A DNA stretch of 64,000 nucleotides from Tsukamurella pseudospumae (GTDB lineage: Bacteria; Actinomycetota; Actinomycetes; Mycobacteriales; Mycobacteriaceae): contig NZ_LSRE01000034.1 in the NCBI RefSeq assembly GCF_001575205.1, positions 124,001 through 188,000 of the forward strand, read 5' to 3'. The number at the start of each line of letters is the position of its first letter. Positions within the stretch are counted from its first letter, which is position 1. The notes beneath the pieces are model-generated. The model saw nothing but the letters and a program-made list of their open reading frames with translations, ran no database searches and was not told the DNA's origin. Both the position numbers and the translations under genes were made by a program. Positions 37,266 to 46,130 of this stretch are shown here, one piece after another.

Positions 37266-38423
37266 TTACAGCCCCATGTCCTTGGCGATGATCGTCTTCA
37301 TCACCTCGGAGGTGCCGCCGTAGATGCGGTTGACGCGGTTGTCGGCGTAGAGGCGGGCGATCGGGTACTCGTTCATGTAGCCGTAGCCGCCGTGCAGCTG
37401 CAGGCAGCGGTCGATGATGTCGGACGCGGCCTCCGTGCAGAACAGCTTGAGCGAGGCGGCGTCGGCGGCGGTGAGCTTGCCGGCGTCGTGCAGCTCGATG
37501 CCGCGGTCCACGCTGGACTCCATCGCGTCGAGCTTCGCCTTGCATGCCGCGAGCTCGAACTTGGTGTTCTGGAACGAGGCCACCGGCTTACCGAAGATGT
37601 TGCGCTGCTGCGTGTAGTCCTGGGCGAAGGCGATCGCGGCCTTGGCCTGGGCGTACGCGCCGTTGGCGATCGACAGGCGCTCCTGGGGCAGGTTCTGTCC
37701 GAGGTAGCCGAAGCCCTTGTTCTCCTCGCCGAGCAGGTCCTCCACGGGCACCTCGACGTCGGTGAACGACAGCTCCGCCGTGTCCGAGACCTTCAGGCCC
37801 AGCTTGTCGAGCTTGCGGCCGACCTCGTAGCCGGGGAGCGTGGTGTCGACCACGAACAGGGAGATGCCGTAGCGGCGGTCCTCCGCGGTGGCGGGGGAGG
37901 TGCGCGCGCACACGATCACGCGGTCGGCGTTGACGCCGCCGGTGATGAAGGTCTTGGAACCGTTGAGCACGTAGTGCGTGCCGTCCTCGGAGAGCTTGGC
38001 GGTGCTCTTCATGCCGGCCAGGTCCGAGCCGGTGCCCGGCTCCGTCATGGCGATGGCGAACATGTTGGTGCCCTCGACGAAGCCGGGCAGCCAACGCTCC
38101 TTCTGTTCCTGGGTGCAGTACTTCATCAGGTAGGGCAGGCACAGGTTCACGTGCACGCCGCTGCCGCCGAAGGAGACGCCCGCCCGGGCGCACTCCTCGG
38201 CGATGATCGCCTCGTACTTGAAGGTGTGCTCGCCGGCGCCGCCGAACTCCTCGGGCACCTCGATGCCGAACACGCCCAGTTCGCCGAGCTTGCGGTAGAA
38301 CTCCTTCGGCACGATCCCGTTCGCGTACCACTCGTCGTAGTGGGGAACGACCTCCGCCTCGATGAACGAGCGCAGCGTGTCGCGGAACGCCTCGTGGTCC
38401 TCGGTGTAGATGGTGCGCAGCAT
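37266..38423 (-). CDS. Acyl-CoA dehydrogenase, TetR-linked
   Basis: 385 residues. ACAD signatures include FAIAMTEPGTGSDLAGMKST (FAD/substrate loop), YVLNGSKTFITGGVNADRVI, the QRNIFGKPVASFQNTKF helix and the C-terminal LHGGYGYMNEYPIARLYADN and YGGTSEVMKTIIAKDMGL. It introduces an alpha,beta double bond into an acyl-CoA and passes electrons to ETF. It is cotranscribed behind the TetR gene (17-bp gap, with AAGGAG before its ATG), so it belongs to the same regulon as the thiolase. Chain length or branching of the substrate is not deducible. Confidence 0.93.
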   Translation of the reverse strand: MLRTIYTEDHEAFRDTLRSFIEAEVVPHYDEWYANGIVPKEFYRKLGELGVFGIEVPEEFGGAGEHTFKYEAIIAEECARAGVSFGGSGVHVNLCLPYLMKYCTQEQKERWLPGFVEGTNMFAIAMTEPGTGSDLAGMKSTAKLSEDGTHYVLNGSKTFITGGVNADRVIVCARTSPATAEDRRYGISLFVVDTTLPGYEVGRKLDKLGLKVSDTAELSFTDVEVPVEDLLGEENKGFGYLGQNLPQERLSIANGAYAQAKAAIAFAQDYTQQRNIFGKPVASFQNTKFELAACKAKLDAMESSVDRGIELHDAGKLTAADAASLKLFCTEAASDIIDRCLQLHGGYGYMNEYPIARLYADNRVNRIYGGTSEVMKTIIAKDMGL

Positions 38424-38440
38424 GGTGTTCTCCTTCGGTT

Positions 38441-39055
38441 CTACTGCTGTGTGTCCAGTGTGGTCGCACCGACGGTGCGCAGGGCCAGGTCGGCGTAGAA
38501 GTCGCCGATCCGCTCCGGGGTGATCTCGCCGCCGTCATGGTACCAGCGGCCGATGTCGATGCCGCTGGACAGGACGGCGATCGTCGCCATTCGCGGATCG
38601 GGGGTGTCGAACGAGCCGTCGGCCACGCCGGCGTCGACGATCGCGCGCATGCGCCGGGTGATCTCGCGGCGCAGAGCGCCGATCTCGGCGCGGTGCTCCT
38701 CGGTGAGGGCGTCGAGCTCGTAGTTGACCACCCGCACGCTGGTGTGCGCCGTCGCGTGGTGGCTGGCGAACGCGCGGACGGCGCGGGCCAGCCGGTCGGC
38801 GGGGGTGTCCGCGGCGTCGTCGACGGCGTCGATCGCGTCGATGATCCGCTGGTGGCCCACCTTCGAGAGTTGGTGCAGCAGCTGCTCTTTGGACTTGTAG
38901 TGCACGTACACCGCGGCGGGGCTCATGCCGGCCGCAGCGGCGATGTCGCGGGTGGTGGTGCCGTGGAATCCACGTTCGGCGAAGGCGGCTGCGGCGGCTG
39001 CCAGGAGGCGGGCGCGGGTGGCGTCCGCGCGGGACGGTGCGTCGGGTTCGGTCAT
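38441..39055 (-). CDS. TetR-family regulator of the acyl-CoA catabolic regulon
   Basis: 204 residues from the ATG at 39055 (a GTG at 39079 is an alternative). The HTH lies at ~10-58 (FAERGFHGTTTRDIAAAAGM SPAAVYVHYKS), with a C-terminal ligand domain. Its gene leads an operon with the acyl-CoA dehydrogenase and is divergent from the thiolase; a perfect palindrome lies between, and two near-copies lie at 40595 and 53252. It is therefore the prime candidate repressor for the whole 37-55 kb catabolic block, probably released by an acyl-CoA intermediate. It is not recognisably KstR or KstR2. Confidence 0.88.
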   Translation of the reverse strand: MTEPDAPSRADATRARLLAAAAAAFAERGFHGTTTRDIAAAAGMSPAAVYVHYKSKEQLLHQLSKVGHQRIIDAIDAVDDAADTPADRLARAVRAFASHHATAHTSVRVVNYELDALTEEHRAEIGALRREITRRMRAIVDAGVADGSFDTPDPRMATIAVLSSGIDIGRWYHDGGEITPERIGDFYADLALRTVGATTLDTQQ

Positions 39056-39169
39056 CGTCTTCCCTTCCGGGTGTGCCACCGCGCGGCGGTCTGCCTATTG
39101 TGAACGGGACCACAGCGACGGGCGGATTGACGCTCGCGACGCAGTGGTGCAGAGTGGATGGTACACCGC

Positions 39170-39183
39170 TAAGCGAGCGCTTA
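39170..39183. promoter_or_regulatory. TetR operator 1
   Basis: TAAGCG-AG-CGCTTA, a perfect 6-2-6 palindrome extended to 39169-39184 (CTAAGCGAGCGCTTAG). It lies between the divergent TetR/acyl-CoA dehydrogenase and thiolase units, 32 nt before the thiolase ATG, overlapping its promoter or leader. Confidence 0.8.
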
Positions 39184-39214
39184 GTTACTTATGGTTCGAA
39201 CTCGGAGGTCTCAC

Positions 39215-40432
39215 ATGCCCGAAGCCGTCATCGTCTCCACCGCGCGGTCGCCCATCGGCCGCGCCGCGAAGGGCTCCCTGAAGGACGTTCGACCGGACGA
39301 CCTGTCCGTCCAGATGGTGCGTGCCGCGCTGGCCAAGGTTCCGGAGCTGGACCCGCGCGACATCGACGACCTGATGTTCGGCTGCGGCCAGCCGGCGGGC
39401 GAGTCGGGCTTCAACATCGCCCGCGTGGTCGCCGTCGAGGCCGGGCTCGATCACCTGCCCGGCGTCACCGTCAACCGGTACTGCAGCTCGAGCCTGCAGA
39501 CCACCCGGATGGCCTTCCACGCCATCAAGGCCGGCGAGGGTGACGTGTTCCTCTCGGGCGGCGTCGAGACCGTGAGCCGCTACATCAAGGGCAACGCCGA
39601 CGGCCTGCCGGACACCAAGAACGCCCTGTTCGCGGACGCCGAGGCGCGTACCGCGACCTTTGCGGCGGGTGGCCAGACCTGGGTCGACCCGCGTGAGAAC
39701 GGCCTCCTGCCCGATGTCTACATCGCCATGGGCCAGACCGCGGAGAACGTCGCGCAGTTCAAGAACGTCAGCCGGCAGGATCAGGACGAGTGGGGCGTGC
39801 GCAGCCAGAACCGCGCCGAGGCCGCCATCGCCTCGGGCTTCTGGGCCAAGGACATCACCCCGGTCACCCTCGCCGACGGCACCGTCGTCAGCAAGGACGA
39901 CGGTCCGCGTGCGGGCGTCACCTACGAGGGCATCGCGGGGCTCAAGCCGGTCTTCCGCCCGGACGGCACCGTCACGGCCGGCAACTGCTGCCCGCTCAAC
40001 GACGGGGCCGCCGCGGTCGTGATCATGTCGGACACCAAGGCCAAGGCGCTCGGCCTCACGCCGCTCGCGCGCATCGTCTCCACCGGCGTCACGGGCCTCT
40101 CGCCCGAGATCATGGGGCTGGGCCCCGTCGAGGCGTCGAAGCAGGCGCTGCAGCGCGCGGGCCTGTCCATCGGCGACATCGACCTCATGGAGGTCAACGA
40201 GGCCTTCGCGGCACAGGTGATCCCGTCGGTCCGCGACCTCGGCATCGACGCCGACAAGGTGAACGTCAACGGCGGCGCCATCGCGATCGGCCACCCGTTC
40301 GGCATGACGGGCGCGCGGATCACCAGCACACTCATCAACTCGCTGCAGTGGCACGATAAGCAGTTCGGCCTCGAGACGATGTGCGTCGGCGGCGGCCAGG
40401 GCATGGCGATGATCATCGAACGGCTCAGCTGA
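39215..40432 (+). CDS. Acetyl-CoA acetyltransferase / 3-ketoacyl-CoA thiolase
   Basis: 405 residues from the ATG at 39215, preceded by GGAGG; an ATG at 39191 has no ribosome binding site. Nucleophile Cys90 (VTVNRYCSSSLQTTRMA), the His of NGGAIAIGHPFGMTGAR and the Cys of CVGGGQGMAMIIERLS make the thiolase active site. It cleaves 3-ketoacyl-CoA to acetyl-CoA (or propionyl-CoA from odd chains) and a shorter acyl-CoA. The TetR operator lies in its leader and a strong terminator follows, so it is a one-gene unit of the regulon. Confidence 0.94.
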   Translation: MPEAVIVSTARSPIGRAAKGSLKDVRPDDLSVQMVRAALAKVPELDPRDIDDLMFGCGQPAGESGFNIARVVAVEAGLDHLPGVTVNRYCSSSLQTTRMAFHAIKAGEGDVFLSGGVETVSRYIKGNADGLPDTKNALFADAEARTATFAAGGQTWVDPRENGLLPDVYIAMGQTAENVAQFKNVSRQDQDEWGVRSQNRAEAAIASGFWAKDITPVTLADGTVVSKDDGPRAGVTYEGIAGLKPVFRPDGTVTAGNCCPLNDGAAAVVIMSDTKAKALGLTPLARIVSTGVTGLSPEIMGLGPVEASKQALQRAGLSIGDIDLMEVNEAFAAQVIPSVRDLGIDADKVNVNGGAIAIGHPFGMTGARITSTLINSLQWHDKQFGLETMCVGGGQGMAMIIERLS

Positions 40433-40450
40433 TCCACTGCTGAACCGCCC

Positions 40451-40484
40451 CGGAGCGGCCCGCGCCTTCGCGCGGGCCGCTCCG
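40451..40484. terminator. Terminator hairpin after the thiolase
   Basis: GGAGCGGCCCGCGC, loop CTTC, GCGCGGGCCGCTCC: a 14-bp perfect stem extended by one further C-G pair, followed by TCGTTT. The CTTC tetraloop is typical of stable terminators. Confidence 0.88.
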
Positions 40485-40594
40485 TCGTTTCCGGGGGCCT
40501 GCGGCGAGCGTGTTCAGTACTGTGTGAGAAGAGTCACAGGGCTGCGTGCTCCGGAGGGGTCGTCTCCGCGCGAGGTGTGTCCTAAGCTACAAAA

Positions 40595-40608
40595 TAAGCG
40601 AGCGCTTA
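40595..40608. promoter_or_regulatory. TetR operator 2, head of the 12-gene operon
   Basis: TAAGCG-AG-CGCTTA, identical to operator 1 over all 14 bp, located 26 nt upstream of the first SDR start. CCTAAGC at 40581-40587 is a partial half site. Confidence 0.8.
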
Positions 40609-40634
40609 GTCAGTTTGAACGGAAGGTGTGCAGC

Positions 40635-41387
40635 ATGACCCGATTCGCCGGGAAGACCGCGATCGTCACGGGAGCCAGCCGGGGCATCGGCCTGGCCATC
40701 GCCCAGCGGCTGGTGGCCGACGGTGCGAAGGTCGTCATCACGGCCCGCAAGCAGGAGGCGCTCGACGCCGCCGTCGCGGAACTGGGCGGACCCGAGGTCG
40801 CGGTGGCCGTGGCGGGCTCGGGCGACGACGCGGAGCACCAGGACCAGGCGATCGCCACCGCGATCGAGACCTTCGGCAGCGCCGACTTCTTCGTCAACAA
40901 CACCGGCATCAACCCGGTGTACGGCCCGCTGATGGACCTGGACACCGACGCGGCGCGCAAGATCTTCGAGGTCAATGTGCTCTCCACCCTGTCCTGGACC
41001 AAGAAGGTCCACGCCGCCTGGCAGAAGGAGCACGGCGGTGCGATCGTCAACGTCGGCTCGGTCGCCGGACTGCGCCCCGCGCCCGGCATCGCCTTCTACG
41101 GCGTCACCAAGGCCGCCGTTATCCACCTCACCGAGGAGCTCGCCGTCGAGCTCGGCCCGAACATCCGCGTCAACGCGGTCGCGCCGGCCGTCGTGAAGAC
41201 CCGCTTCGCCACCGCGCTCTACGAGGGTCGCGAGGAGCAGGTCTCCGCGGCCTACCCGCTCAAGCGGCTCGGCGTCCCGGACGACATCGGCTCGGTCGTC
41301 GCGTTCCTGCTGTCCGACGATGCGGCCTGGATGACCGGCCAGACGCTCACCGTCGACGGCGGCGTCCTGCTCACCGGCGGGGTCTAG
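40635..41387 (+). CDS. SDR-family oxidoreductase (3-hydroxyacyl-CoA dehydrogenase-like)
   Basis: 250 residues from the ATG at 40635, preceded by GGAAGG. Classical SDR: cofactor motif TAIVTGASRGIGLAIAQRL, NNTGI (NNAG variant), a Ser in NVGSVAGL and the YxxxK in FYGVTKAAVI, then DGGVLLTGGV at the C-terminus. The Arg/Lys in the beta2 loop (ITARKQE) suggests NADP(H). It is the first gene of the operon, immediately behind operator 2. In beta-oxidation-like pathways such SDRs oxidise 3-hydroxyacyl-CoA or a side-chain alcohol; its exact step is unknown. Confidence 0.93.
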   Translation: MTRFAGKTAIVTGASRGIGLAIAQRLVADGAKVVITARKQEALDAAVAELGGPEVAVAVAGSGDDAEHQDQAIATAIETFGSADFFVNNTGINPVYGPLMDLDTDAARKIFEVNVLSTLSWTKKVHAAWQKEHGGAIVNVGSVAGLRPAPGIAFYGVTKAAVIHLTEELAVELGPNIRVNAVAPAVVKTRFATALYEGREEQVSAAYPLKRLGVPDDIGSVVAFLLSDDAAWMTGQTLTVDGGVLLTGGV

Positions 41388-41389
41388 CC

Positions 41390-42196
41390 GTGCCCGCCTT
41401 CGATCCGAACGGCCGCGGCGTCGTCGTCACCGGGGCCGGTAACGGCATCGGCGCGGCGCTGGCCCGGGAACTGGGTGCCCGTGGGACCCGCGTCGTCGTC
41501 TCCGATCTCGACGCCGACGGTGCCGCTCGCGTCGCCGCCGAGATCACCGCTGCGGGCGGCACCGCGGTCGCCGCGCCGGGCGACGCGGCCTCCGAGGAGG
41601 GCGTGACCGCGCTCGTCGAGGTCGCTCGCCGCGAGCTCGGCACGATCGACGCCTGGTACGCCAACGCCGGTGTCGACCGGGGCCGTGGCCTCGAGGCCCC
41701 CGAATCCGACTGGGACATCTCGCTGCAGGTCAATGTCATGGCGCACGTGCGCGCCGCGCGGCTGCTGGTCCCCGAGTGGGCTGCCAACGGCGGTGGTCGG
41801 TTCGTCGTCACCGCCTCGGCGGCGGGCCTGCTCACGATGATCGGTGCGCCCGCCTACTCGGTGACCAAGCACGCCGCGGTCGCGTTCGCGGAGTGGCTGT
41901 CGGTGACCTACCGGCATCGGGGCGTCGTGGTCCAGGCGATCTGCCCGCAGGGCGTGCAGACCCGGATGCTCGAACAGTCCGGCGACCTCGAGGAACTCCT
42001 GAGCCGTGACACGGCACTCACCCCCGAGCAGGTCGCGACGCAGGCCGTCGACGCGCTCGCCGGCGACGAGTTCCTGATCCTCCCGCACCCCGAGGTGGCG
42101 GGCTATTACGCGACCCGTGCGGGTGCCACCGACAAGTGGCTGCACGGCATGAACAAGCTCCAGCAGCGGCTGGAAGAGAAGGAGGGCACGCGATGA
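41390..42196 (+). CDS. SDR-family oxidoreductase 2
   Basis: 268 residues from a GTG 2 nt after the previous stop. SDR motifs: VVVTGAGNGIGAALARELGA, YANAGVD (NAG), TASAAGLLTMIGAPAYSVTK (Ser, Tyr-x3-Lys). The Asp in VVSDLDADG at the end of beta2 predicts NAD(H), unlike the previous SDR. The C-terminus is a longer helix (KWLHGMNKLQQRLEEKEG). Its stop overlaps the next ATG (ATGA). It may oxidise a different hydroxyl of the substrate, for instance the ring-opened or omega alcohol. Confidence 0.92.
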   Translation: MPAFDPNGRGVVVTGAGNGIGAALARELGARGTRVVVSDLDADGAARVAAEITAAGGTAVAAPGDAASEEGVTALVEVARRELGTIDAWYANAGVDRGRGLEAPESDWDISLQVNVMAHVRAARLLVPEWAANGGGRFVVTASAAGLLTMIGAPAYSVTKHAAVAFAEWLSVTYRHRGVVVQAICPQGVQTRMLEQSGDLEELLSRDTALTPEQVATQAVDALAGDEFLILPHPEVAGYYATRAGATDKWLHGMNKLQQRLEEKEGTR

Positions 42197-43182
42197 GGGC
42201 ATGGCAGGTCCCCGAACTGGGCGAGCCGCTCGCGGTGCTGCGCGAGGTCGATATCCCGACGCCCGAGCCCGCCGCGGGCCAGGTCGTGGTGCGCACCCTC
42301 GCGACCGCGGCGAACTTCCCCGACGTGCTCATGTGCCGCGGCCTCTACCAGGTCAAGCCGGACCTCCCGTTCACACCGGGCGTCGAGCTGTGCGGTGAGA
42401 TCACGGCGCTCGGCGAGGGCGTCGACGGCTTCGCCGTGGGTGACCGCGTGCTCGGCGGCGCGGCGCTCCCCGCCGGCGGATTCGCGGAGTACGCGGTGTT
42501 GAACGCCGCGCAGACCTTCGCGGCCCCGGCGTCGCTCGACGACGCGCAGGCGTCCTCGCTGTTCATCGGCTACCAGACCGGCTGGTTCGGCCTGCACCGC
42601 CGGGCGCACCTGCAGTCCGGTGAGACGCTGCTGGTGCACGCGGCGGCCGGTGGCGTCGGCAGCGCCGCGATCCAACTCGGCAAGGCGGCCGGCGCGAAGG
42701 TCATCGGCGTCGTCGGCGGTGAGGCGAAGGCGGAGGTGGCCCGCACGCTGGGCGCCGACATCGTGATCGACCGGCACACCCAGGACTTCGTCGAGGTGGT
42801 CAAGGCCGAGACCGGCGGCCGCGGCGCCGACGTGATCTACGACCCGGTCGGCGGCGACACCTACCAGCGCTCCACCAAGTGCGTCGCCTTCGAGGGACGG
42901 ATCCTCATCATCGGTTTCGCCGGCGGCACCATCCAGGAGGCCGCGCTCAACCACGCCCTCATCAAGAACTACTCGATCGTGGGCCTGCACTGGGGCCTGT
43001 ACAACGCGTACGACCCCGCCGCCATCCAGCAGTGCCACGCGGAGCTGACCGCGCTCGCGGACAAGGGCCTCATCAATCCGTTGGTGAGCGAGCGGCTTTC
43101 GTTCGACGCGGTCCCGGACGGCCTCCAACGCCTCGCCGACGGCACCACCGTGGGCCGCGTCGTCTACCAGGCGGACCGGTGA
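42193..43182 (+). CDS. NADPH:quinone oxidoreductase / zinc-free MDR-family enzyme
   Basis: 329 residues, ATG overlapping the previous stop by 4 nt. GroES-like N-terminal domain (FPDVLMCRGLYQVKPDLPFT, GVELCGEITALGEGVDGF) and a Rossmann domain with LLVHAAAGGVGSAAIQLGKA. The Cys/His set of zinc alcohol dehydrogenases is absent, as in QOR/crotonyl-reductase-type MDRs. It likely reduces an enone or quinone-like or 2-enoyl substrate; within this operon it could saturate a conjugated double bond. Its stop overlaps the HAD start (GTGA). Confidence 0.92.
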   Translation: MRAWQVPELGEPLAVLREVDIPTPEPAAGQVVVRTLATAANFPDVLMCRGLYQVKPDLPFTPGVELCGEITALGEGVDGFAVGDRVLGGAALPAGGFAEYAVLNAAQTFAAPASLDDAQASSLFIGYQTGWFGLHRRAHLQSGETLLVHAAAGGVGSAAIQLGKAAGAKVIGVVGGEAKAEVARTLGADIVIDRHTQDFVEVVKAETGGRGADVIYDPVGGDTYQRSTKCVAFEGRILIIGFAGGTIQEAALNHALIKNYSIVGLHWGLYNAYDPAAIQQCHAELTALADKGLINPLVSERLSFDAVPDGLQRLADGTTVGRVVYQADR

Positions 43183-43898
43183 CGGCACCGTCGGGCGCGG
43201 CGGGCCGCGAGGTCGACCCCGCCGCGGGCCGCGAGGTCGATGCCGTGCTGTTCGACTACGGCGGCGTCCTCACCGAGCCGATGCGCCACAGCATCGAGGC
43301 GTGGATCGCGGACGAGGGCATCGACCCCGCGAGCTTCACCGCCACGCTCAAGTCGTGGCTCGGCCGCGACGCCGCCGCGGGCAGCCCGATCCACCGGCTT
43401 GAGACCGGGGAACTCCCCGAGGCCGCGTTCGACGCGGAGTTCGCCGCCGCGCTGCGCACGACCTCCGGCGCGCCGGTGCACCCCGAGGGCGTGCTGCGGC
43501 GGATGTTCGCGCGGATCCAGGAGGACCCGGCGATGTGGGAGCTCGCGGAGGACCTGCGCGCCGCGGGCGTGCCCGTCGCCATCGTCTCCAACAGCTGGGG
43601 CGGCGGGAACCTCTATCCCCGTGAGCGTCTCGCCGCGCTGTTCGCGCCGGTGATCATCTCGGAGGAGGTGGGGCTGCGCAAGCCCGACCCCGCGATCTTC
43701 ACCCTCGCGCTGGAGCGCCTCGGCGTCCAGCCGGAGCGCGCGGCGTTCATCGACGACGCGACGCCCAATGTCGACGGTGCCGCCGCCCTCGGCATCCGCG
43801 CCGTGCACCACACCGATCCCGACACCACCCGGGCCGCGCTGGCCGACCTCGTCCCCGCGCTCGCCCGCCGCACGTCCCCACAGAAGGAGTTCTCATGA
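43179..43898 (+). CDS. HAD-superfamily hydrolase (ACAD10 N-domain-like)
   Basis: 239 residues from the GTG overlapping the QOR stop. HAD motifs: I VLFDYGGVLTEP (Asp26; the +2 position is Gly, as in the epoxide hydrolase/ACAD10 N-domain), II VAIVSNSW, III Lys in VGLRKPDPAIFTLAL and IV FIDDATPNVDGA. The N-terminus carries a short internal duplication (GREVDPAAGREVDAV). In human ACAD10 this domain is fused upstream of the APH-like and dehydrogenase domains; here all three are separate genes of one operon. It could be a phosphatase or a non-catalytic partner. Confidence 0.88.
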   Translation: MTAPSGAAGREVDPAAGREVDAVLFDYGGVLTEPMRHSIEAWIADEGIDPASFTATLKSWLGRDAAAGSPIHRLETGELPEAAFDAEFAAALRTTSGAPVHPEGVLRRMFARIQEDPAMWELAEDLRAAGVPVAIVSNSWGGGNLYPRERLAALFAPVIISEEVGLRKPDPAIFTLALERLGVQPERAAFIDDATPNVDGAAALGIRAVHHTDPDTTRAALADLVPALARRTSPQKEFS

Positions 43899-44647
43899 CC
43901 CAGCGCATCGCCATCGTGACCGGAGCCGCTCGCGGCATCGGCGCCGAGGTCGCCGCCCGCCTCGCCTCCGACGGCCACGCCGTCGCCGTCCTCGACCTCG
44001 ACGAGGCCGCCTGCCAGGAGGTCGCTGACCGGATCACCGCCGCCGGCGGCCGGGCGATCGGCGTGGGCGTCGACGTCTCCGACGAGGAGAAGGTGACCAC
44101 CGCGGTCACCCGCGTCGCCGAGGAGCTGGGGCCGCCCACGATCCTGATCAACAACGCCGGCATCATCCGCGACAACCTGATCTTCAAGATGACCGTCTCC
44201 GACTGGGATTCGGTGATGGGCGTGCACCTGCGCGGCGCCTTCCTGATGTCGCGCGAGGTGCAGAAGTACCAGACCAAGGAGGGCTGGGGCCGCATCGTCA
44301 ACCTGTCGTCGACCTCGGCGCTCGGCAACCGCGGCCAGGCCAACTACTCGGCCGCGAAGGCCGGCATGCAGGGCCTGACGAAGACCCTCGCCCTCGAGCT
44401 GGGCCGGTTCGGCGTCACCGCCAACGCGATCGCCCCGGGCTTCATCGCCACGGACATGACCGCCGCCACCGCGGAGCGCATGGGCGTCTCGTTCGAGGAC
44501 TTCAAGACCGCTGCGGCCAAGGAGATCCCGGTGCAGCGCGTCGGCCTGCCCGCCGACATCGCCCACACCGCCAGCTTCTTCGCGAGCGAGGGTGCCGGCT
44601 TCGTCTCCGGCCAGGTGGTCTACGTCGCCGGCGGACCGAAGGACTAG
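43895..44647 (+). CDS. SDR-family 3-oxoacyl reductase / hydroxyacyl-CoA dehydrogenase (FabG-like)
   Basis: 250 residues; the ATG overlaps the HAD stop by 4 nt. Motifs: RIAIVTGAARGIGAEVAARL, INNAGIIRDNLIFKM, VNLSSTSALGNRGQANYSAA (Ser, Tyr) with the following KAG, and GFIATDMTA of the FabG type. It resembles FabG closely but the operon is catabolic, so the forward reaction is probably oxidation of a 3-hydroxyacyl-CoA to the 3-keto thioester, the substrate of the thiolase. NAD or NADP cannot be settled; AVLDLDEAA has an Asp that favours NAD. Confidence 0.92.
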   Translation: MTQRIAIVTGAARGIGAEVAARLASDGHAVAVLDLDEAACQEVADRITAAGGRAIGVGVDVSDEEKVTTAVTRVAEELGPPTILINNAGIIRDNLIFKMTVSDWDSVMGVHLRGAFLMSREVQKYQTKEGWGRIVNLSSTSALGNRGQANYSAAKAGMQGLTKTLALELGRFGVTANAIAPGFIATDMTAATAERMGVSFEDFKTAAAKEIPVQRVGLPADIAHTASFFASEGAGFVSGQVVYVAGGPKD

Positions 44648-44659
44648 GGGCACACCATC

Positions 44660-45112
44660 ATGCGGGTACTCAACGGACTCGAGGAGCTGCAGGCGGCCGT
44701 CGGCGAGCACCTCGGCTACAGCGACTGGGTCGAGATCGACCAGAAACGCATCGACATGTTCGCCGAGGCGACCGGCGATCACCAGTGGATCCACGTCGAC
44801 CCGGAGAAGGCGAAGGCCGGACCGTTCGGCACGACCATCGCCCACGGCTACCTCACCCTCTCGCTGATCCCCATGCTGACGTGGCAGATCTACACCGTCG
44901 AGGGCACGAAGATGGGGGTGAACTACGGCAGCAACAAGGTTCGCTTCCCCGCCCCGGTCCCCGTGGGCTCGCGCGTGCGCGCCGGCGTCGAGCTGCTGTC
45001 CGTCACGCCGGGCGGCGGCGGCCAGCAGGTGATCGCGAAGGTGACCATCGAGATCGAGGGAGGCGAGCGACCGGCGTGCGTCGGCGAGATCGTCTCCGTG
45101 GTGGTGTTCTGA
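44660..45112 (+). CDS. MaoC-like (R)-enoyl-CoA hydratase
   Basis: 150 residues, single hot-dog fold. The hydratase-2 signature is clear: MFAEATGDHQWIHVDPEKAK with Asp and His as the catalytic dyad, then GPFGTTIAHGYLTLSLIPML. It hydrates 2-enoyl-CoA to (R)-3-hydroxyacyl-CoA, which the FabG-like enzyme encoded before it can oxidise. Its stop overlaps the kinase start (TGATG). Confidence 0.92.
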   Translation: MRVLNGLEELQAAVGEHLGYSDWVEIDQKRIDMFAEATGDHQWIHVDPEKAKAGPFGTTIAHGYLTLSLIPMLTWQIYTVEGTKMGVNYGSNKVRFPAPVPVGSRVRAGVELLSVTPGGGGQQVIAKVTIEIEGGERPACVGEIVSVVVF

Positions 45113-46128
45113 TGACCGAGCAGCACCCGGGCCTCGACCTCGACGTCCTCGGCACCTGGCTTCCGCAGCACGTGCAGGGCGCGGGCTCGGATCTGACGGC
45201 GGTCCTCATCGCGGGTGGCAAGTCCAATCTCACCTACCGCGTTTCCGACGGTGCCTCCTCCTGGATCCTGCGCCGCCCGCCGGTCGGCAAGCTACTGGCC
45301 ACGGCACACGACATGGGTCGCGAGTACCGCATGATGTCGGCGCTCGGCGGTACCGCCGTGCCCGTGCCCGTGATGTATGCCTTCTGCGACGATCCCGAGG
45401 TGCTCGGGGCTCCGTTCTACCTCATGAGCGAGATCGACGGCGTGCCCTACCGGCGAGCGTCCGAGCTCGAGGCGCTGGGCGCCGACCGCACCCGCGCGAT
45501 CTCCGAGCGGCTCGTCGACACCTTGATCGAGCTGCACCACGTCGACCCCGCGAGCGTCGGCCTCGCCGACTACGGCCGCCCTGAGGGCTTCCTCGGCCGG
45601 CAGGTCCAGCGGTGGCGCAAGCAGTTCGCCGCAGCGCACACCCGCGACCTGCCCAAGGTCGACGAGCTGTTCGCTGCGCTGGAGGCGCGGGTCCCCGCGG
45701 ACGCCGCCCCCGGCATCGTGCACGGCGACTACCGGCTCGACAACGTGTTGGTGACCCCGCAGGACGAGCCCGGCGCCGTGGTCGACTGGGAGCTCGCGAC
45801 CATCGGCGACTCGCTCACCGACCTCGCCCTGATGCTGGTCTACGGCCGGCTCGCGAAGATCTCGGCGGGCACCGTCAGCGATGTCTCGGAGGCCCCGGGC
45901 TTCCTCAGCGAGCAGCAGATCATCGACCGCTACGCCGCCGGGTCCAGCCGCGACCTCGGCGACCTCGGCTTCTACATCGCCCTCGCGAGCTTCAAGCTCG
46001 CGGGCATCGTCGAGGGCATCCACTACCGCTACGTCAACGGCCAGACCGTGGGCGCAGGCTTCGCCGAGGCCGGGCAGGCAGTGGACCCGCTGCTCGACGC
46101 CGGACTCGCCGCACTCAAGGAGAACTGA
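45112..46128 (+). CDS. APH-like kinase of the ACAD10/11 (LvaA) type, predicted 4-hydroxyacyl-CoA kinase
   Basis: 338 residues of the aminoglycoside phosphotransferase/choline kinase fold. [13 protein letters not shown] is the nucleotide loop, WILRRPP the Lys/Arg strand, [14 protein letters not shown] the catalytic loop (HGDxxxxN) and [20 protein letters not shown] the metal-binding DWE. The motifs match the N-terminal kinase domain of ACAD11 (GGQSNPT, HGDFRLDN, LDWELSTIG), whose role, like that of LvaA in Pseudomonas putida, is to phosphorylate the 4-hydroxyl of 4-hydroxyacyl-CoA. It is one of a run of genes with overlapping or 2-nt-spaced junctions and precedes the ACAD11-type dehydrogenase. 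Confidence 0.88.
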   Translation: MTEQHPGLDLDVLGTWLPQHVQGAGSDLTAVLIAGGKSNLTYRVSDGASSWILRRPPVGKLLATAHDMGREYRMMSALGGTAVPVPVMYAFCDDPEVLGAPFYLMSEIDGVPYRRASELEALGADRTRAISERLVDTLIELHHVDPASVGLADYGRPEGFLGRQVQRWRKQFAAAHTRDLPKVDELFAALEARVPADAAPGIVHGDYRLDNVLVTPQDEPGAVVDWELATIGDSLTDLALMLVYGRLAKISAGTVSDVSEAPGFLSEQQIIDRYAAGSSRDLGDLGFYIALASFKLAGIVEGIHYRYVNGQTVGAGFAEAGQAVDPLLDAGLAALKEN

Positions 46129-46130
46129 CA

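Noticed and set aside
38441-39055. Assigning the TetR regulator as KstR2 and the block as cholesterol catabolism
   Set aside because: The palindrome is only loosely like the KstR2 site, the protein's HTH region differs, and no ring-degradation genes (kstD, hsa, ipd) are present.
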